Made by a program: the position numbers and the translations under genes. From Ustulina deusta (Eukaryota; Ascomycota; Sordariomycetes; Xylariales; Xylariaceae): a stretch of DNA of 64,000 nucleotides. Position 1 is the first letter of the stretch, and each line of letters begins with the position of its first letter. Under the pieces are notes generated by a model, which saw only the letters and a list, made by a program, of their open reading frames with translations, did no database searches and was not told where the DNA came from. Below are positions 59,701-64,000 of this stretch, in pieces. Location: the NCBI GenBank assembly GCA_023159155.1, contig JAJNNX010000040.1, forward strand, positions 248,001 through 312,000, written 5' to 3'.

Positions 59701-62700
59701 GAAGTCGGCAGATTATCTTCAGCTATTCTATACAGAGCTTGTTGCCCGCGCTGCCATAAGAGATGTCTCGGCGGGAACGCTTGTCATCGTATTGCAGCCG
59801 AGCCGAATGCTTAGTCGCGCAATAGATCGCATTGCCGCAGACAAAGGGGCAAGAGTTCTCTGCCTCGCGGCTGAACCTAGCTCGGAATGGGACTATATCC
59901 ATCCCAAGGCCAGCAAGTCGGATATCCAGAATTTGATTACCTCAAAGATCGGAGCGGTTCCTCTATCTTCCGTGTTGCTTCTAGACATGGGTGCGGACAG
60001 GCTCTTCTCAGCAAGCCTGTTTGATTGCCTGCCGGTAGAAGTTACGCAAGTGAAAATCGGAACCCTGCTTACTTCTTCCATGGCCCGCATTGCACCAGGT
60101 CATCTAGAGCAGGAAATTCGGCCTATTCTTGTTGATGTCAAGTATTCTCTGTGGCCAGCTCAGCAAGCGATCAGTACTAGTCAAAGAAACCAGGAGTTGG
60201 AAGTTGTTGCCTTGGGGGACTTGACTGCCAACGGTCATGTTGGCAATAATGCATGTGTGGTCTCTTGGCCACCCCAACCTAGCACCGTTTCTGTTCATGT
60301 CGAGCCTATCGATACCAGGGTTAAATTCAGGTGCGACAGGACATATTGGCTCGTTGGCCTTACCGGCGGCCTCGGCCTCTCGCTTTGCGAGTGGATGGCT
60401 CAGCAGGGGGCCCGGTATATAGTTATTTCCAGCCGAAACCCTAAGGTTGACAGACGGTGGGTAGACAAGATGAAAAGCCTAGGTGTAAATGTTGAAGTTG
60501 TATCCAAGTACGTACAGTCAAACCTACTTCCGCATTCACTGCCCACTAACCCCACCACTCCAGCAATATCTGCGATCGAGAGTCGGTCCGATCTGTCTAT
60601 AACCAAATCTGCCAGAATATGCCTCCTATCGCCGGAGTTGCCCAAGGGGCCATGGTTCTCCATGATACCGTATTCTCCGAACTCGACATGGAACGAGTCA
60701 AGAAAGTCACGCAGCCCAAGGTCAACGGCAGCACCTATCTAGAAGAGATATTCCACGATATAAATCTCGACTTTTTCGTCTTCTTCTCGTCTATGGCTTG
60801 CGTGACTGGTAATCCTGGCCAGTCAGCCTATGCGGCCGCAAACATGTTCATGTCGGGGCTGGCAGCTCAGCGCAGGCGCAGAGGCCTCAATGCATCTGCA
60901 GTGCATATAGGCGCCATCTTCGGCAATGGTTACGTGACTAGAGAGCTGACCCTAGCGCAGCAGGAGTTTTTACGAAAGGTTGGCAACATGTGGCTCTCAG
61001 AGCAGGACTTCCGACAGCTCTTTGCTGAGGCAGTCTTTGCCGGTCAACCTGAAAGTGGAGGATCTCCGGAGCTCTCCACCGGCTTGATGATGATAGACAA
61101 CAGCGATGATTCCAAGAAGAATATCACATGGTTCTATAATCCGATGTTCCAGCACTGTATCAAGGAAAGCCAAGATGGTGAACTGATTAGCGACGGCCAA
61201 AAGGGCCGGGGCATCCCAGTCAAGGCACAGCTTCAGGAAGCAGTGAATCCGGCTGAAGTATATGAGATAATCCATGATGCCTTTGCTGCCAAATTACGCT
61301 TGAGCTTACAGATCGAAGAAAATCGGCCCATTGTTGATCTCACGGCGGACACCCTTGGCATCGATTCCCTCTTCGCTGTCGATATTCGGTCGTGGTTCAT
61401 CAAAGAGCTTCAGCTCGAGATTCCAGTCCTGAAAATTCTAGGCGGAGCAACAGTGGGCAACATCCTTGAGACGGCCCAACAGTTGTTGCCCAAGGAATTA
61501 ACGCCGAATCTAGACCCTAACGACAAGGGCGAAGCGAGGAAGCGGAAACCGCAGGTTACCAGCTCAGCCAAAGATAAAGCAGCGGAACAAACCACGAAGA
61601 AAGTTTCGACAGCCGATAGAAAGGCAAGCGACCGCAAAGCTGACACCACGAAAGCAGGAGCCGTCACACCGCCCTCGGTGCAAAGGAAGAGCCTACCTAA
61701 GCCCGCCACTGCCTCTGGAGACTCGGATAACAAGTCATTGACCAGTGAAAACGGCATTAATATCAGTTCTGTAAGCCTCGATATGACTTACACTGAGAAA
61801 TCTACTCTCTCTTCGAATACAGGGTCGGAGATTGACGCGTATAGAGGCCGATCCCAAGGCTCAGTGTGGTCCCTCGACACGGTGGAGAGCGAGGTTGCTA
61901 TCAGCATGAAGACCCCAATTGCATTTGGCCAGTCTCGAATCTGGTTCTTGGAAATGTACCTGAAGGATCCGGCTTCTGCACTTAACATTACTTTGACCAT
62001 CGAGCTCGACGGCTCTCTAGACGTCAACCGGTTTGAGCGAGCGGTGAAGCTTGTCGGGCAACGCCACGAGGCATTGCGAACTCGATTCGTGACTGGGGAT
62101 GACTCCACTCAGACCATGCAAGAAGTTCTTGTGGACTCAACGCTGGCTTTAGAGAAACAAGATATCGCCGGCGACTCGGAGGCGGAACAGATCTATCGTG
62201 AGCTCCAACAGTACAGATACAAATTGACGGAGGGAGAGAATATGAGGATCCTGCTTCTCAAGAAATCCTCGAAATCATTCCACCTTATCATTGGATATCA
62301 TCATATCAACATGGATGGCATCAGCTTGGAAGTAGTGCTTCGCGAACTGCAAATGGCGTATGACTCGAAGAGACTCCCGAGTCTGAGCAGTATTCTCCAG
62401 TATCCGACTTTCGCCGAGCAGCAGCACCGAGAATTTGAATCCGGAAAGTGGCAAGATGAAATAGGATTTTGGAAAACCGAATTTGGCGGCCGCACGCCGC
62501 CTGTTCTTCCACTCTTACCCCTAGCCAAGACCCGATCGCGCACCGCGCTCACCGCTTACTCAAGCCACACCGCAGAATTCCGGCTGGATCAGGAGGCGCT
62601 CACTCGCATCCAGTCGGCCTGCGACGGATCAAAGGCTACACCTTTTCAGTTTCACCTTGCCGTCTTCTACACCCTGTTGCTCCGACTGGTAGACGTAGAA

Positions 62701-64000
62701 GATATCTGTATCGGTGTCAGCTCTGCAAACCGGCAAGACACGGCAACGATGCAGAGTGTCGGCATGTACTTGAACCTCTTGCCCCTTCTTCTCAAGTCTC
62801 AACCCAACGAAACCTTTGCCAGCACTTTGAAACTCATGCGCAGCAAGGCAATGGCCGCATTCGCTCACTCCAAGGTTCCCTTCGATGTCATTGTGAACGA
62901 GCTTGGTGTCCCGCGCGCAACCACGCACAGCCCGCTGTTCCAGGTCTTGGTCAACTACCGACCGGGTATATCAGAGAGGAGAGATTTCTGTGACTGCCGC
63001 AGTGAGGTGGTATCGTTCGAGCAGGGACAGGCGGCGTACGATCTCAGCATCGATGTTATTGAGAGCCCCGGAGAGTGCCGTATCATAATGGCAGGTCAGT
63101 CGGCCCTGTTCGAGCCGCAAGATGTGGATATGTTGAAAGACATGTACAAACATTTGCTGGTCGCGTTTTCTCGCAACCCAGCTCTACGGTTGACTACTCC
63201 ATCGCTCTACGATCCAGAAGGTGTGAAGAACGCGCTTAAACTTGGACGAGGTAGGTCAAAGATGGTGATTGCTTGCTTCTTTTAAAGCTGCTAATGTATA
63301 TTTTAACAGGTTCCTTACACACGCACCAGTGGCCTGAGACATTGGTTCACCGCATTGACATGATGGTCGAGCGATATGGCAGCAGGCCAGCTGTTGTAGA
63401 CGGCTACGGGACCTCTCTAACTTACTCGCAGCTCGCGAGAAGAGTAGGTGCCCTTGCCGCTTCGATGCGTCGCATTGGAAGCGGGAGCCGAGTCGGTGTC
63501 TATGTTGATCCTGGGGCGGACTGGATCTGCTCCCTCCTCGCCATTCTACGCCGCGATGCTGCCTACGTGCCACTCGATGCTGTGTCTGGATCTGGACGAC
63601 TGTTGGCTATTCTCCAGGACAGCAAGCCAGATTTGTTGCTTGTTAATAACTCAACAGAGAAGGATGCAAGGAGTCAGTTCGCGCCGCTTCTGACAACAGA
63701 TCAGATCCTCAACATTGACCATGTTTCGTCAACCACGGCTAGCACCCTGAGCAACGCGGCCAGAGCGGATTCGGTCGCCACGCTCATGTATACCAGTGGT
63801 TCTACGGGAATTCCTAAAGGAATCATAATGAAGCACGCGTCTTTCCGGAACAATATTGAACTCATAACGGATAGGTTAGGCTATCGTGAGGGCCAAGAGG
63901 TTACACTACAGCAGAGCTCGTTGAACTTCGATATGTCGGTCTTTCAAGTATTCCTAGCGCTGTCAAATGGTGGAACAGTCCACGTTGTACCGAAGCATCT
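53763..64000 (+). CDS. Highly reducing PKS-NRPS hybrid, 3' end beyond window
   Basis: Exons 53763-54365, 54461-54815, 54894-60507, 60564-63250 and 63310 onward join in phase, giving about 3316 residues before the window ends. Domains in order: KS with DTACSSSL (Cys178), EAHGTG and the GHTEGTAG histidine; AT with GHSSG (Ser652); DH with His989 in [14 protein letters not shown] and Asp1172 in [11 protein letters not shown]-methyltransferase with [12 protein letters not shown] near 1443; a region with no ER nucleotide motif; KR with GLTGGLG near 2142 and Tyr2280; ACP Ser2459 in GIDSL; a Ser/Lys-rich linker; condensation domain with HHINMDG at 2770; adenylation domain beginning with LMYTSGSTG near 3245 and FDMSV near 3293. 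The T domain and release domain lie outside. The enzyme makes a methylated polyketide fused to an amino acid. The DH glycine of HxxxGxxxxP is Arg here, which may affect dehydration. The start at 53763 ([14 protein letters not shown]) is standard for a KS N terminus. Confidence 0.95.

Noticed and set aside
60508..60563. Frameshift in the PKS-NRPS KR domain, where the frame changes
   Set aside because: A 56-bp intron with GTACGT donor and CTCCAG acceptor joins the KR in phase, giving the expected [22 protein letters not shown] continuation.

Overview
The window is nuclear DNA of a filamentous ascomycete (Pezizomycotina). Genes are sparse, and most introns are short GT-AG introns of roughly 49-114 bp. 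The gene content fits: a NACHT-ankyrin NLR-like protein, a Zn2Cys6 regulator of the AflR type, a class II hydrophobin, a GH55 beta-1,3-glucanase, an F-box protein, cytochrome P450s and a highly reducing PKS-NRPS. Several stretches are AT-rich, and several reading frames are broken by TAG codons that fit CAG to TAG (CpA to TpA) change. That resembles old repeat-induced point mutation (RIP) or simple decay. I cannot name the genus.

Layout: 0-31 kb is a mosaic of intact and broken accessory genes. It holds a TAG-interrupted unknown gene (0.4-1.7 kb), a type II membrane glycosyltransferase (3.5-5.1), the NLR with near-identical ankyrin repeats (7.7-11.2), a TAG-interrupted unknown ORF (11.9-12.5), a possible three-exon unknown gene (13.4-14.3), a GH55 pseudogene with at least five lesions (15.1-19.8), a three-exon secreted protein (20.9-22.2), an F-box protein (22.3-23.7), a TAG-interrupted pseudogene (24.7-25.6), a metallo-beta-lactamase-fold hydrolase (26.0-27.1) and a frameshifted Kre9/KNH-like membrane protein (28.6-29.6). 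A short dispersed repeat family occurs at 11.8, 27.4, 28.2 and 52.5 kb.

31-64 kb holds what looks like a secondary-metabolite gene cluster, cut by the right edge of the window. The tight core is P450-b, trans-acting enoyl reductase, lipocalin-like pericyclase (Diels-Alderase family), P450-c and the PKS-NRPS (53.8 kb to beyond the end). An AflR-like Zn2Cys6 regulator (31.5-33.1), a further P450 (37.7-39.5), a class II hydrophobin (41.3-41.9) and a DUF4291 protein (43.1-43.8) lie to the left and may or may not belong.

How the core should work, by analogy with characterised clusters of this type (inference): the PKS-NRPS has KS-AT-DH-CMeT-KR-ACP-C-A and no recognisable functional ER domain, so the separate MDR enoyl reductase acts in trans. 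The PKS builds a methylated, partly reduced polyketide, the C-A half condenses it with an amino acid, and release gives a tetramic acid or aldehyde-type product. The pericyclase would then set a ring system by cycloaddition, and the P450s would oxidise it. The amino acid and the release domain cannot be read because the A domain is cut at 64000.
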